From: Corythucha ciliata
Lineage: Eukaryota; Arthropoda; Insecta; Hemiptera; Tingidae
Assembly: GCA_038030265.1 (NCBI GenBank)
Contig: CM075937.1
Coordinates: 2,542,001 to 2,606,000 of the forward strand
Length of the DNA stretch: 64,000 nt
Direction of reading: 5' to 3'
Position 1 is the stretch's first letter. Each line of letters starts with the position of its first letter. The position numbers were made by a program, and so were the translations under genes. The notes below the pieces were generated by a model that was not told where the DNA came from, ran no database searches, and saw only the letters and a program-made list of their open reading frames with translations. Positions 33,670-44,900 of this stretch are shown piece after piece.

Positions 33670-35412
33670 TAGTGATGAGCAAAAATGGTCTTGGTCTTCT
33701 CGCGAGACTCTTGCAGCAAGACCAAGACGCAAGACCAAGACTCTCTATAACGGCTGCAAGACCAAGACTTTCTACAAGACCTTACGAACGAGTCTTGCGC
33801 AAGACCAAGACTGTGTTGCAAGAGTCTTGCAAAAAGAAGTTCTGCTTTTAAAACCCGAATTTTGTGGGTTTTGCTCTTCCAAGAACACATTTTGCAGATT
33901 TGGCTCCTTTAAAACCTAGTTTTGGCGATTTGTGCATCATCAAAAACACATTTTCGTGGCTTTAGCTCTTTATTTGTTCTAGGAAGAAAAAGCAGTAATG
34001 AAGGGGGGAGAAGGTTTTCGGTTGGTTCCAAAAAGAACGACATTTTGTGATTTTGGATTTTTCTAACCCCAATTTCACCGGAAATTTTCAGTCTGCCATA
34101 ACAAAAGTCTCAGAATTGGCACCTTCAAAATCCAATTTCACAGATTCTTGCCATTTTGGACCCCGCAATTTCGCGAATTTACCCGTTATTAAATACCAAA
34201 TTACGTAGTTTTAGCTCTTATTGAAATCAGTTTTTTACAGATTTGGCTCTTCAGAAAACTTATTTCGCTCTTTTCAAACCCAAGTCCTGGATTTGGCTCA
34301 ATTCAAACCCAAATATAAATGCCCCAATTTTTGGTATATTTAAACTCTTTCAAAACGTAATTTCGTGAATTTGGCTCCTTCAAAAACTCACAGATGTTTG
34401 CTATGAGTTAAGCTCTTTCTGAAATCTGTTCCACGGGTTCGGCCATTTATAAAAGCTAAATAGTCGAAAAACGAAAAAAACAAATTTCGTGATTTTGGCG
34501 CTCAACCATATTTTCGCTCTTCCACAACCAAATGTCACCGATTTTGCCCCTTTGATACCAAACTTCACGGATTTTAGCCATTTAAATTTCCAGCCATTCT
34601 AATTTCGCGCATTTTCATTGTTTAAGAAAAAACAACAATTTTTGTGGCCTTTGTTCTTTCTGGAATCAGTTATACAGATTTCGCTGTTTCGAAAACCAAA
34701 TGTTGCTCTTTCAAAAAAGAAATTCACGGATTTGGCTGGTTCAAATACCAATTTTCGTCATTTCGGTCATCGTCTCTCATAAACGTCAGTTTCGTGGATG
34801 ACGTCCGCTCTTTCATAGTCAAATTTTGCGAATTTGGCTCCTAAAAACTCCAGTTTTTGGAAGTTTTGCTATTTCAAAAGCCAAATTCACATCCGCGCGT
34901 TAAAACCCAATTTCTCGGATTTGGCACCTTAAAACCAATTTCGGGGATTTACGCTTTATTAAAATCAGCTGTTCCTTACCAGATGGACAGGTTTGGTTCG
35001 TTCAAAAAAGTAATTCAGCTCATTTGAAACCCATATTTCGTTATTTTGGCCTTCTCAAACCACACATGGTTGCAGTAGGGTGGGGCAGGTTACATTTTTT
35101 TCAGTATACGGCGAGATATGAAGGAAAAATACGAAGAACATCCAAAAATATCGGAGGTGGGGATAAATGAATAAAACTGAAAAAAATAAATTTTTCATTT
35201 CATAAGTCCCGAACTAGGTTGTTTTTGAGTTGTTTTTTCGATATGCAATGCAATTGTTTTCTTCAAAAAGAACAACAAAAACAAAAAACGAAAGACAGAC
35301 CACTCGAAGTAAATACGAAAAATATTAAATCAACAAAGCAAGACCAGCAAGACTCTTGCAGCAAGACCAAGACCTTCGAGTCTTGGTCTTGGTCTTGCTT
35401 TGCTCATTACTA
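33670..35412. mobile_element. 1.74-kb non-autonomous hAT-like element filled by a family-3 array; TSD ATTTTCAA
   Basis: Ends TAGTGATGAGCAAA (33670) and TTTGCTCATTACTA (to 35412) are inverted with one mismatch. ATTTTCAA flanks both sides (33662-33669 and 35413-35420). Next to each end is a run of AAGACCAAGACT-type repeats, inverted between the ends (33688-33830 and 35341-35399). The whole middle is a degenerate ~30-bp array. Element, duplication and interrupted host (the TTAA MITE) all agree, so this is the cleanest structure in the window. Confidence 0.92.
33850..35080 (+). repeat. Family-3 degenerate ~30-bp tandem array
   Basis: Units are built on TTTCGTGGATTTGGCTC followed by TTTCAAAACCCAA, repeating about every 28-33 bases with many variants (for example AATTTCGCGAATTT and GATTTTGGCCATTT). 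It is unrelated in sequence to families 1 and 2 but has the same period and a similar alternation of a GC-bearing core with A/T runs. Non-coding. Confidence 0.8.
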
Positions 35413-35664
35413 ATTTTCAAGATAAAAGTTTATGTGGGTTTTACAGTTATTTCAGGGGTGAAACATGAAAAAAGATCGTACGCACGTGCAGAATCTCCTG
35501 GAGATTTAAATGAGGCCTTTATATCCAGGATTGGTGCAGAAATACGGAATAATTTTACGGAGCCTACAATTTTCCGATTTTCGTAGTAATAATTTACGTA
35601 ATGCCGAGTAGGCGACGTATGCTTGGAGGGGGTCCAGGAAACACATGTACAAGTCTCCCTTTAA

Positions 35665-37033
35665 CCGCGTACAGTTGAACAATTAACAGTGAAATTTGCG
35701 TCCTGTTCCTCCATAAAAACTGACAGCACAAACGACAGACCAAAGCAGTGGCGATACGAACGATCCATACGCTTGGATATTGAGCGCTGATTCTCGTATG
35801 CTCTGAGAAAACCCCTTGATTGTGAGTTTGAGGCTTCAACAGACAAAAAAGCAAGAACGTAGCGGGAGCCCCCCCCCCGCCAATCATACCCCTACAAAGT
35901 AACGACATGCATGCGAAATTTAATGTCCCCTGCCAAAAATGTTTTTTGGATCTGCTACTGGGTAAACTGGAAAATTTCTCGTACCTTAGTTTCTAGGATT
36001 ATAAAAACTGGGGAAATTCGCGTCTATTAACCCCACGAAACAGGTAATTTCATTTTTACGACGCCTGTTCGACCGAGAGATTACACTTGCCTCTTAGTCT
36101 TCCTAAAATCTGGAAAATTTTCCCTCATTATATAATCCATGGAACTGGGGGGTGATTCTGTAACTTGTAAAATTTACGTGTCGTATAATGGAAGAAGGGC
36201 GAGGGGAGGTACCTCGTTGCCATGGTTTTTACGATACCTAGTGAATTAAACTGTGGAATTTTCACGCTAGAATGTGTGGTCTCGAAGAAAAAGTAATAAA
36301 TTCTTGACAAATACGTGGAAAAACCAAGGCAACGGGGTACATCCTCTCCCCCTCCTTTCCAGTTACGAAACGTAAATTTTGCGAGTTACAGAATCACCCC
36401 CCTGGTCTTTTAATGATTTTTTTATGGCGAAAATGAGCATTTGCGAGCTTGTGGCCTACCAAACTGGGCCTTTTAACAACGCCCTTCCTATCGCGAAACT
36501 CCATCACTCATCTCTTTCATCATTCTATCAAACTCGTTTGACTACTAAAATGGAGGAAAAAAGCGAAGTAACAAATAAAACGAGGCGAGTATAAAATGTG
36601 CACTGTTGTAGAATTACCCAAGAAAATTTCATATATCCTCGGCTAAGGCGTGATACCTCGTATGTCCAAAAACCAAACTTTACAGGAGAACAAAAAATCA
36701 TATGAAAAATCCCTATTTGTACATTAATTTCAAACTTTTGGCAATGCTCCCATTAAAAATTATATTGATTATCTTGAAAACAAAATTTATGATAATCTTG
36801 TTGTGCCGTTGTCAAGTGCCGTACACAGAAAATCGCTCTGCCAAAAAAGTTGAAAATAAGTGGTAAAAAGAGTTGAAAAGGAAGTGATTTGGTGTGGAAA
36901 CACATTTGGGAGTGGTCCCGGACCGCGTTTCGGTTGAATTTCGGCGCAGGCAATTATTCTGCTGTTGAATTTGCAAAAAGTTGTGTTAAATATGGTCACC
37001 GAGGTGTCGTCAGTGTAACCGAAGGATGTTGTA
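35665..37033. other. No gene recognised apart from one MITE (36148-36401); probable leader of the RT gene
   Basis: AT-rich. The last 100 bases before 37034 may be the 5' leader of the RT/endonuclease gene. No other repeat was recognised. Confidence 0.45.
36148..36401. mobile_element. 254-bp MITE with CTG target duplication
   Basis: Arms of about 95 bp are inverted: outer ends GGGGGTGATTCTGTAACTTG and CGAGTTACAGAATCACCCCC, then AAAATTTACG, a GAGGGG patch, CGTTGCC and TGGTTTTT. CTG flanks both sides (36145-36147, 36402-36404). A CWG 3-bp duplication is shared with the small MITEs at 63076-63212 and 63257-63390 and fits a Harbinger-type mechanism. The right flank reads CTGGTCTTTT. Confidence 0.8.
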
Positions 37034-40000
37034 ATGTCTCAGGACGAATCTATAAGTGACATCTTCAATCAAACGCCTCGCCGTGTGGTATGTCGAGGGT
37101 GTGGCAGAGACTTCATAAGCTTGAACGGTCACCTGAGATGGTCCTCGATTTGCCGTGCAGTAGTGGAAAGCCAGGACCATCAGGCTGTCGGCAGTCAGGA
37201 CTCTCAAGAAGAGCAGACGACGGAATGGAAGGAAAAACTGGCCAGTGTATATGGGTCACAATTTGTTCATGGACCCGGTGAAAGAGCTGATGTTGACCGG
37301 GATAGAAGATGGAAGAAAGTAATTCAGTTGCAGGGCAGACAGTATGACTTACCGGGAGGATCATCAGGTTTTGTGGACTTGTTAGCACAGGAGGTTGAAA
37401 AGCTGAGGGTGAATGATGCTCCATCAGAAAGGGTCCTTGTTTATTTGGCTGTAATGCTCCAGAGGGACAAAATGGTGAAGCAAGTTAAGGACATTAGAGT
37501 TCTCTTGACCCGAAGAACTCAGCTCTGGTTAGATGGTGAATTTGACATACTAATTGCCGACGCACTGAATGCAGACAAGAAACTAGGTATTCGGAAGCAA
37601 CGCGGCACCTCAAATGAAAATCAGACAGTAAAAGTAAAAACATTTCACCGCTTTATGCTACGAGGAAAAGTGCGGGAAGCTGTTCAGTGGTTAGAGGAAA
37701 GCGGCACAACCTCTGTGTTGCAACTTGACTCAGTAGTGGATTCTGAAGGAACAACAGTCATGCAAGAACTAAAAAAAAAACATCCAGAACCCTTGATTCC
37801 CGAATCTAGCCTAATGGAGTTCCCCGAGGGACAGGAATTACCTCCGTCACTGCCCCCACTGATTACGGCTGACCTGGTGGAGAAAGTAGCGAGAAAGCTC
37901 CATGGCGGAGGTGGACCAAATGGGACAAGTGCAGAGCAGTGGGTTGACTTCCTATTAAGGCACGGTAGGTCGAGTATACGCCTAAGAGAAACCTCGGCTG
38001 CTTTGGCGTGCCGGCTTAGTGCCGAAGATGTCCCATGGAGTTCAATTCGAGCACTAATGGCTAGCAGAATGCTGGCTCTCGATAAATGCCCAGGCGTGCG
38101 ACCGATTGGTGTTGGAGATTGCCTTAGAAGAATCCTCTGTAAATGCATGGCCTTAGTTGCTGGCGACGAAGTTACGGAGGCCTGTGGAGGTAGACAACTC
38201 TGTGGAGGTCTAAGTTCTGGGATTGAAGGTGGAGTGCAGGCAATGGATGCCTTGTTTCAGGAACGGTCTGTGGCAGGTTCTAAATGGGGGATGCCAATGG
38301 TTGACGCAAAGAATGCATTTAACTCAATGAACCGGATTGTGGCCCTTTGGCAAGCTCGCCGCTTATGGCCACGCTGCGCAAGATTCCTCTACAATACCTA
38401 CCGGGGACATGCAGAATTGGTGTTCCGTGGCACAGAAGAGCGAATTCTCAGTAGAGAGGGAGTCACCCAAGGGGATCCGTTGGCCATGCTCTTCTATGGA
38501 CTTTCGACGCTGCCAATCATCGACACACTCCGGGATCCAGAAATGCAGCAATGCTGGTATGCTGACGACTCTTCTGCGCAAGGCGGCCTATAGAACCTGA
38601 GAACTTGGTGGGCCAGACTGAATGAGGTGGGTCCGCACTTCGGGTACTTCCCACACGGTAGTAAGTCGTGCTTACTGGTACACCCGGATGATAAAAGCGA
38701 AGCCGACGGGATTTTTAGAGATACTGGAATCAAGATAGTCACAGGCCAGCGGTTTCTTGGAGGGTATATTGGTACAGAAGAAGGGAAGCAACTCTATCTC
38801 GAGCGAAAAATTGACAGTTGGACGAGCTCAGTGAGAAAATTGGCAGCTGCCGGAGAATCTCAGCCACAGTCGGCCTACGCAGCCTTCACCAAGTCTCTTC
38901 AGAACTGGTGGACATTTGTACAAAGAGTTTTGGACAGCGCCGATCAGGCCTATGAACCATTGCGCCAATGTATTCAGGCCGAATTTGTTCCCAAGATTGT
39001 TGGCGAATCAACCTCGATTTCAACAGAAGAAAATGACTTGTTCTCGTTGCCAGTCTGCAAAGGGGGGTTGGCGATAGGTGACCCAGTCAGAATGGCCAAA
39101 TTGTCGTATGAAACGTCGAAGGCATGTAGTGTGGAACTGACAAGAGCCATCAGATCAGGTGGGGAGTTGAATGCAGCTGAACATTTCTCAAAGTCAATCG
39201 CCGCAAAGAAAGAAGCAAGACAGAAAAGGGATGAGTTGGAGAACGCTCTATTGGAGCATACACTGGCACTGTTCTCCCCAGGCCGAAGGAGAGCCATTGA
39301 GAGATCGATAAAGGCCAAAACACAGAGTAATGCTTCAGGTTGGCTCTCGGTCGTGCCTTTACAAAAGCATGATTTCGATCTATCACCATACGAGTTCAAA
39401 GACGCAATCGCCATCAGGTACAAAAGGGAGCCATTCAAGATGCCTAAAACGTGTGATGGATGTGGCAATAGTCAGTTCACACTGGAACACTCGTTAGACT
39501 GCAGAACAGGAGGCCTGGTCACAAGACGCCACAATGAGGTCCGGGATGTACTGGGTGAACTGATGGCAACAGCATGGGGCAACTGCGTGAAGGAGCCAAT
39601 CATAAGAGAGGCTTCAAATTCAATTTCAGCACTGCGTGGAGATTTAGCGTGCCGGGGGGTCTGGGAGCCACAGAGGGAGGCGTTGTTTGACGTCCGTGTC
39701 GTAGACACTGACGTCAAACAGACGGCTCCCGGTCTGTCTCGGCGGTTTTGTCCAGCGCTGAGCAGGAAAAAATGAGGAAATACAACAGTGTGGCTGAAGA
39801 TCGACATGCAACATTCACGCCACTTGTATGCTCCGCAGATGGAATGTTCGCCCCCCAGATGAGTGTCTTCATCAAGGTATTAGGAGAACGGCTGGCAGAT
39901 AAGTGGCATCGCCCTCAGTCAGCGATAAGAGGTTGGATGCGGGCTAGGATCTCGCTGGCAATTCTACGGGCGTCGAGCATGTGTCTGAGAGGCACACGGA

Positions 40001-40062
40001 AGAAATGGAGATCTGCAGAGCTCGGCTTTGGCGATGGGGCAGCTGCTCAGCTGGAAATGTGA
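37034..40062 (+). pseudogene. Reverse transcriptase with N-terminal zinc finger and C-terminal restriction-like endonuclease (R2-like layout)
   Basis: A zinc finger CRGCGRDFISLNGHLRWSSIC opens the protein (residues about 20-40). RT boxes follow: RPIGVGDCLRRILCK, MPMVDAKNAFNSMNR, GVTQGDPLAMLFYGL and the catalytic CWYADDSS. Downstream, CDGCGNSQFTLEHSLDC is a CCHC knuckle, then RRHNEVRD, an RGDLACRGVW stretch and LFDVRVVD, which I read as a PD-(D/E)XK-type nuclease core. Lesions are one in-frame TAG (38591-38593) just after the active site and one frameshift near 39715-39750; the last segment runs TFTPLVCSADGM to CLRGTR. Single-ORF RT plus C-terminal nuclease matches R2/R4/NeSL-type LINEs; related proteins occur in cnidarians. 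There is no poly(A) tail, and the stop lies against the hAT-like right end. Confidence 0.75.
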
Positions 40063-40565
40063 AAGTTGAAGGTCGTTTTAAAATTTATTTCGGGCCGAAG
40101 TCGGGACGGGCCGAGTCGGTGCTTCAGATCTCAGCCCGGCCCAGCCCGAGAAATCTGCGGCCCGACCCGAAGCCCGGCCCGAGCCCGAGGCCATCCCTAC
40201 TCCTATCTTACCTCGCCTACTCCGCGTTACGGAAATTACCGCCGTATTTCTGCACCAATCGTGGACTTCAAGGGCTCATTTAAATCTTCAGGAAATTCCG
40301 CACAAGCGTACGATCTTGCTTTCCTAAATGAGTCGTCGAAAGAATGTGAATTTTCAAGGTGAAAGTTTGTGTGCGCTTTACAGTTATTTTAGGGATGAAA
40401 TATGAAAAAGGAAGATCGTACGCTTGAGCGGAATTTCCTGAAGATTTAAATGAGCCCTTGAAGTCCACGATTGGTGCAGAAATACGGCGGTAATTTCCGT
40501 AACGCGGAGTAGGCGAGGTTTGATTGGAGGGGGGTCGAGGAATCACATGTACAACTCCCCCTTAA

Positions 40566-40813
40566 TGCAACAAGAAAAAAAAAACACCAGATTGACTCAT
40601 GCCTTAGACAGTCTGACCCTTATAAGTTTATCGACGACGCAAGGGAAAAATTGGAGCCCCCCCCCCTTCTCACCGCAGAGAGGCACAACACACAATTTGA
40701 TTCTTTTTCAACAACAACAACTTCAACACCCAATTTGATTTGATTCTGATCCCCGTCCAGTCGAAAAATAAATACTATTCTCCATTTGTTTTTACAACCC
40801 AGTTTTGTTTTGT
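40566..40813. other. No gene recognised
   Basis: Short spacer between two TTAA MITE copies, with a C9 run near 40659 and an ACA-rich stretch. Confidence 0.6.
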
Positions 40814-40956
40814 TTTAGGGGGTGTTTCACACAGGAGATTCCTCGATCCCCCCCCCTCTCCAATCAATCCATGTCTACTACGCGACACACGTTTTCTCGC
40901 CTTATTTCTGCACCAATCCTGGATTTTAAGGTCTCGTTTCAATCTGCAGGAAGTGG

Positions 40957-41271
40957 AGAAAAAGTGTAGGACAGGTTGGGGTAGCTGGTGTAGGCGAGGG
41001 CAGCGAGGATTTTTTTGTTACGCGAACGCTTTCAGAGCAGCCAGTGTAAATTCATAACAGTCGTGATATTTTCTCACTCCTTTTGCATGTTAGATAAAGA
41101 GTTATCAATTTATAACAAAAAATTGGAGTAACTTCGGGCAGCCCGGAGTAGCTCTGAACTCATCTCGAACGCCCTCCACTCGCTACACTAACTATACTCG
41201 TCTGCTCGCGTACGCTTTTCGGGCGCCCGAGTGTACCCTCGGGCAACCTAGTGTAGCTTCGCGAACAGACC
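40957..41271. other. Unidentified 315-bp segment before the copia remnant
   Basis: It contains repeated short motifs (GTAGCTCT, GTGTAGCTTCG, GGGCAGCCCGGAGTAG) and CG-rich patches. It replaces the expected 5' part of the copia LTR. No match is recognised. Confidence 0.4.
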
Positions 41272-41348
41272 TTTTGTTTCTCTCTCTGCTACAAATAAAT
41301 AAAAAATCGTCTTCGTCAATCAGCTCCAAATCTAGCCTTTTTCCTATT

Positions 41349-41364
41349 GGTTATGGGCCCAGCA
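41349..41364 (+). promoter_or_regulatory. Primer-binding site for a half-tRNA of initiator Met (copia type)
   Basis: GGTTATGGGCCCAGCA is exactly complementary to the internal anticodon-arm region of metazoan initiator-methionine tRNA, which primes Drosophila copia through a cleaved tRNA. It starts about 30 bases after the 5' LTR remnant. Confidence 0.8.
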
Positions 41365-41459
41365 GCTGGAACACACCCTAGAGGCTAGAAGAACCTAAGA
41401 AAAAAGGTCTCCAAGTTATCGAACAGTTCCAACGGTGCAGAATGTCAGGGTACTCGCTT

Positions 41460-41946
41460 CCTCCGATAGAAAAGCTTAAAGGACGAGAAAACTATGACAC
41501 TGGAAATTCGCAGTCAATACTTATTTGGAGCACGAGGAGTTATGGGGTTGCGTGAGATGGCGAAGACCTGGATGAGAGAAAGGACACCAAGGCTCGGTCT
41601 AAAATTGTTTTATTAGTAGACCCAATCAATTATGTTCACGTTCAGTGGGCTAAAAACTCCAAAGAAGCGTGGAACTGTTTAAGTCAAGCCTTCGACGATT
41701 CAGGTCTGACCAGAAGAGTGAGTCTTAAACATTCATAACGACAAAATTTGAAGATTGTGTCCATTGAAAAGTATGTACCTAGACAAAATAGTGATGACGG
41801 CTCACAAACTGACAGGAATTGGATTGACTGTCTTTGATGAATGGATTGGCACAATATTGCTAGCTGGCCTGCCGGAAGAATATAAGCCAGTGATTATGGG
41901 AATTGAGAGCTCAGGAGTCGCAGTACCGATTCAATTAAAACGACAT
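41460..41946 (+). pseudogene. copia Gag (UBN2-type) fragment
   Basis: In broken frames: KLKGRENYDT, then LVDPINYVHVQWA and SKEAWNCLSQAFDDSGLTRR, then AHKLTGIGLTVFDEWIG and LLAGLPEEYKPVIMGIE. This order matches copia Gag (DUF4219/UBN2). It ends where a LINE poly(A) tail begins on the other strand. Confidence 0.85.
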
Positions 41947-44900
41947 TTTTTTTTCCCCCCTACGCCAGTCAGGTCATTGGCTGTTCCGCCATCCGACCTC
42001 TTGCAGCTCAATATAACTTTGAGATCTTCGACCAGTTGGTGTCGTCAGATTGGAACTGTGTCCTAATGTCCTCGAGTTGAGGACAGTCAAACAGGTGATC
42101 CGTGTTCATCTCAGTCGTCGAATGGCATAGGGAGCAACCCGGGTTGTCCTTCACCCGTATCTTGCAGAGATGGGCATTCAAGTAATAGTGGCCAGTTGGA
42201 TGGCGGAAGCCCGCCACAGACTCTTTTCTGGGTAACTGCGCTGGCACACGATTTGTGGGTGGTATCCGATTGAAGATTCAGGCATATCCATCTGGGATCC
42301 TTCCTTGGCCAGGGAGTCAGCCCGTTCATTTCCCAAGATGCCACAGTGGGAAGGAATCCATTGCAAAGCAATGTCGAGTCCACTTCCCAGCAGTTCTTCA
42401 ATGTATTTCCGGGCCTTGACTACATCGAGGGAGTCGGAAGGTGAGTTTGAGCTGAGGGTCATGATAGCTGCCTGTGAGTCAATGAGTATGACTGCTCGTG
42501 GTCGACCCAAATTCCCTATTAATTCAAGGGCCAGAACCGCTGCTCTTATCTCACCATCAAAACTTCCAGCAAGGCGTCCAACAGGAGCAGAAATCGTCCC
42601 AGCCTCAGAGAAGACACCAGCGCCGCCATTCCTGGTTGCACCCTCAGCCGAGCCATCGATGTAGACCCTGAGCCAATCAGGTTCCGGTAATCGAATCTCC
42701 AGTGTTTCAAGAGCTGCTGCTCTCAGCTCACAGGGAGGGGTGGTTGTTTTGGAGACTGTTGTGAGCAGTGAGGTGTAACCAGTGGTCATTCTTCGAGGGA
42801 TCGCTTTGGCCAGAGAAGGGAATGGTTCAGGGTTTCCAAGGGTCAGGTTGTAAGTCTCCCTGAGGTCCTGTATCTTTGAAAGGAACGTGCCCTGAGTTGT
42901 TAGACGGGCAGTTGCTGGCGTGTATGTGGACCAGTACTCAACTAATTCCTTTGAAGCCTCTCCGACAGGGCAAGCGCTGCGGCATCCCTCCTGAACTTCT
43001 GGGGCTCTACAGAAGTTTGCAGCTCGAGTGCCACGATAGGTATTGATTTGGCAGCTCCAATCACAACTCTTAGGGCATTATTTTGGGCAACCTCGAGTTT
43101 GCGAACCGCTGAATCCGACGAGGTCACCAGCAGCTCGTTACCATATTTCATTGCTGGTCGCACATAGCTCTTGTACGCTAAAGTGAGGACATCCTGCGTA
43201 GCACCCCAAGTTGAGCTGGCCAGTCGCTTCAGAAGTCCCGACCTCCTTGAGCCCTTTTCAGCCATACTGTCCACTTGGGCAGACCATGAAAGTCTTGAGT
43301 CGAGTTTTATCCCAAGATATGTTGCACAGGTTGTCTGACTCAGTGGCCTATTGTCAAGTTCCAGGGACACCGAGTGACGCCTAGTCGAAAGGGTAAACAG
43401 CTGGAACTCTGTTTTGAGGGTGTTCACTTCCATCTCATTCATGGATGCCCATTCTGCCAGCCTTTCAAGAGCTGTGTTCATGACAGTCTCTAGGGCTGGT
43501 ATGCTGCTTGATGTTGCCCAGATAACCAGATCGTCGGCGTATAAAAGTGCATTTATGCCACAAGTCCTAGTGAGGGTGGTGATTATGTCATTTATCATGA
43601 TGCTGAAGAGGATTGGGCTCAGAACTGCTCCCTGTGGAACTCCATGCCGTGTGGCGCGGTAAGGACGATCTCTCATCATGGTATCTGACTCTTATGAATC
43701 GCTGGGCAAGAAAGGAACGGAGGGATGTGAACAAGCGTCCATCCACTCCAAGGCCACGCAGCTTCTTGACCAGCAATCTTCTGTACACCCGATCGAACGC
43801 AGTCTTGAAGTCGACGAAGACAGCAAGAGTACTCTGCTTATGATGGAAGCCATCCTTTATTTCTTGCGTCAGACGGACTACTTGTTCCATGGTGCCACGG
43901 TGCCTCCTAAAACCTGCCTGCTCAGGTGCCAGAAGACTGTTCTTTTCGAGGAAGTGTTCGAGCCTACCAAGCAGCAGTCTTTCAAACAGCTTCGAAAAAA
44001 TGCTTGTAAGAGCAATGGGACGATAACTGCTGGGGTTTTCAGCTGGCTTCCCTTTCTTGAGAATGGGCACTATCTCTGCCTTCCTCCATTCATCTGGGAA
44101 CTGCTGATGCCAGACCAGATTAAGGAACCTCAAGATGGTCCTTCTGGCAACCTGTCCCAGGTTTATAAGGAATTCTGGCAGCACCTCATCCGGACCGGCA
44201 CTCTTTCCTTTCTCGGTGTTGCGAAGGGTTGCATCAAGTTCACCCTCAGAGAAGTCTGTGTTCAGGATTTCATGGTCTCCCTCCCTCTGACAGGTGTGTA
44301 TCTTTGGGGCACGTTTGTCACACTTATTCCTCGGTCGGAAGTTACTTACAGCAGCATAGTGCTTGTAGAAAAGGCTGGCAATATTGCGTTCATCAGTCAC
44401 TTGGGTTGTCCCCTTGTTGATGGGATTTTTTTGCGGGAGATTGTCATTGTTAATTTGGGAAATGAAGTGGTGCGCTTTAACTCCATCCCTGCGGAAGTCG
44501 AGTGCCTTCAGGAAGTTTCTGTAAGTCGTCCGTTTTGCCTCAATAATCTCTTTCTTGAAGAGAGCAACTTTATGCTTCAGGCTTATGAGATCATCACGAC
44601 TTTTAGATAGTTTGTAAGTTTCTGCAGCCCTTTCTCTATCTAGCATTTGTTCTTGCAGGCGAGGGCTCCAAAATGGCTTGTATTTCTTGACCTGTCCTCT
44701 TGGGATAGCCCGTAGAGCAGCTTTCTTTATGGCATCGGTGATCTTTTGCAGGGATTCTCCCACTTTTTCAGACACTAGGCTGTAGGTGACCAGTGCGTCT
44801 GCCTCGACTGCAAAAGTTTTCCAGTCTGCTTTCTTCAAGTTCCACCGAGCTCTTCGTTTGCCAAGCTGAGGGACTGCTTGCTGTTTGTCAAGTACAGTCA

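Larger units (their letters stand above)
33540..35664. mobile_element. TTAA-type MITE, copy 3, split by an array-bearing hAT-like element
   Basis: MITE sequence (CAGGAAATTCCGCAC, ATCTTGCTTTCC, AGTCGTCGAAAAA) runs to 33669 and resumes at 35413 after the insertion. It continues AAAGTTTATGTGGGTTTTACA, GGATTGGTGCAGAAATACGG and the outer arm, ending at TTAA (35661-35664). The left outer arm is truncated or rearranged, so the left limit is approximate. Confidence 0.75.
32708..40199. mobile_element. hAT-like composite element with GC-rich ends and 8-bp TSD CTCCTATC
   Basis: Termini TAGGGATGG (32708-32716) and CCATCCCTA (40191-40199) are perfect inverts. Next to both lie repeated GGCCCGACCCGAAGCCCGG-type motifs (32721-32812 and 40084-40188), in opposite senses. 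CTCCTATC flanks both sides (32700-32707, 40200-40207). YAGNG-type ends with an 8-bp duplication are a hAT hallmark. No hAT transposase is inside. The interior holds a Penelope-like inverted repeat, a TTAA MITE with a nested array element, a CTG-flanked MITE and an RT/endonuclease gene whose stop codon lies about 20 bp from the right terminal motifs. Confidence 0.9.
32664..40565. mobile_element. TTAA-type MITE, copy 2, split by a 7.5-kb hAT-like insertion
   Basis: Left part 32668-32707 (GGGGGAGTTGTACGTGTG, then CCTCGACCCCCC) and right part 40200-40561 together form one MITE. TTAA lies at both outer edges (32664-32667 and 40562-40565). The right part holds both inner arms, with GCACCAATCGTGGACTTCAA and its inverse. 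The two halves join exactly when the 32708-40199 element and one CTCCTATC are removed. Confidence 0.9.

Noticed and set aside
38591..38593. Programmed stop-codon readthrough in the RT gene
   Set aside because: A single TAG with a second frameshift downstream is more simply explained as decay; no readthrough context was recognised.
43678..44610. 310-codon plus-strand ORF
   Set aside because: It is the antisense of the I-like LINE RT, whose minus-strand frame carries all conserved boxes.
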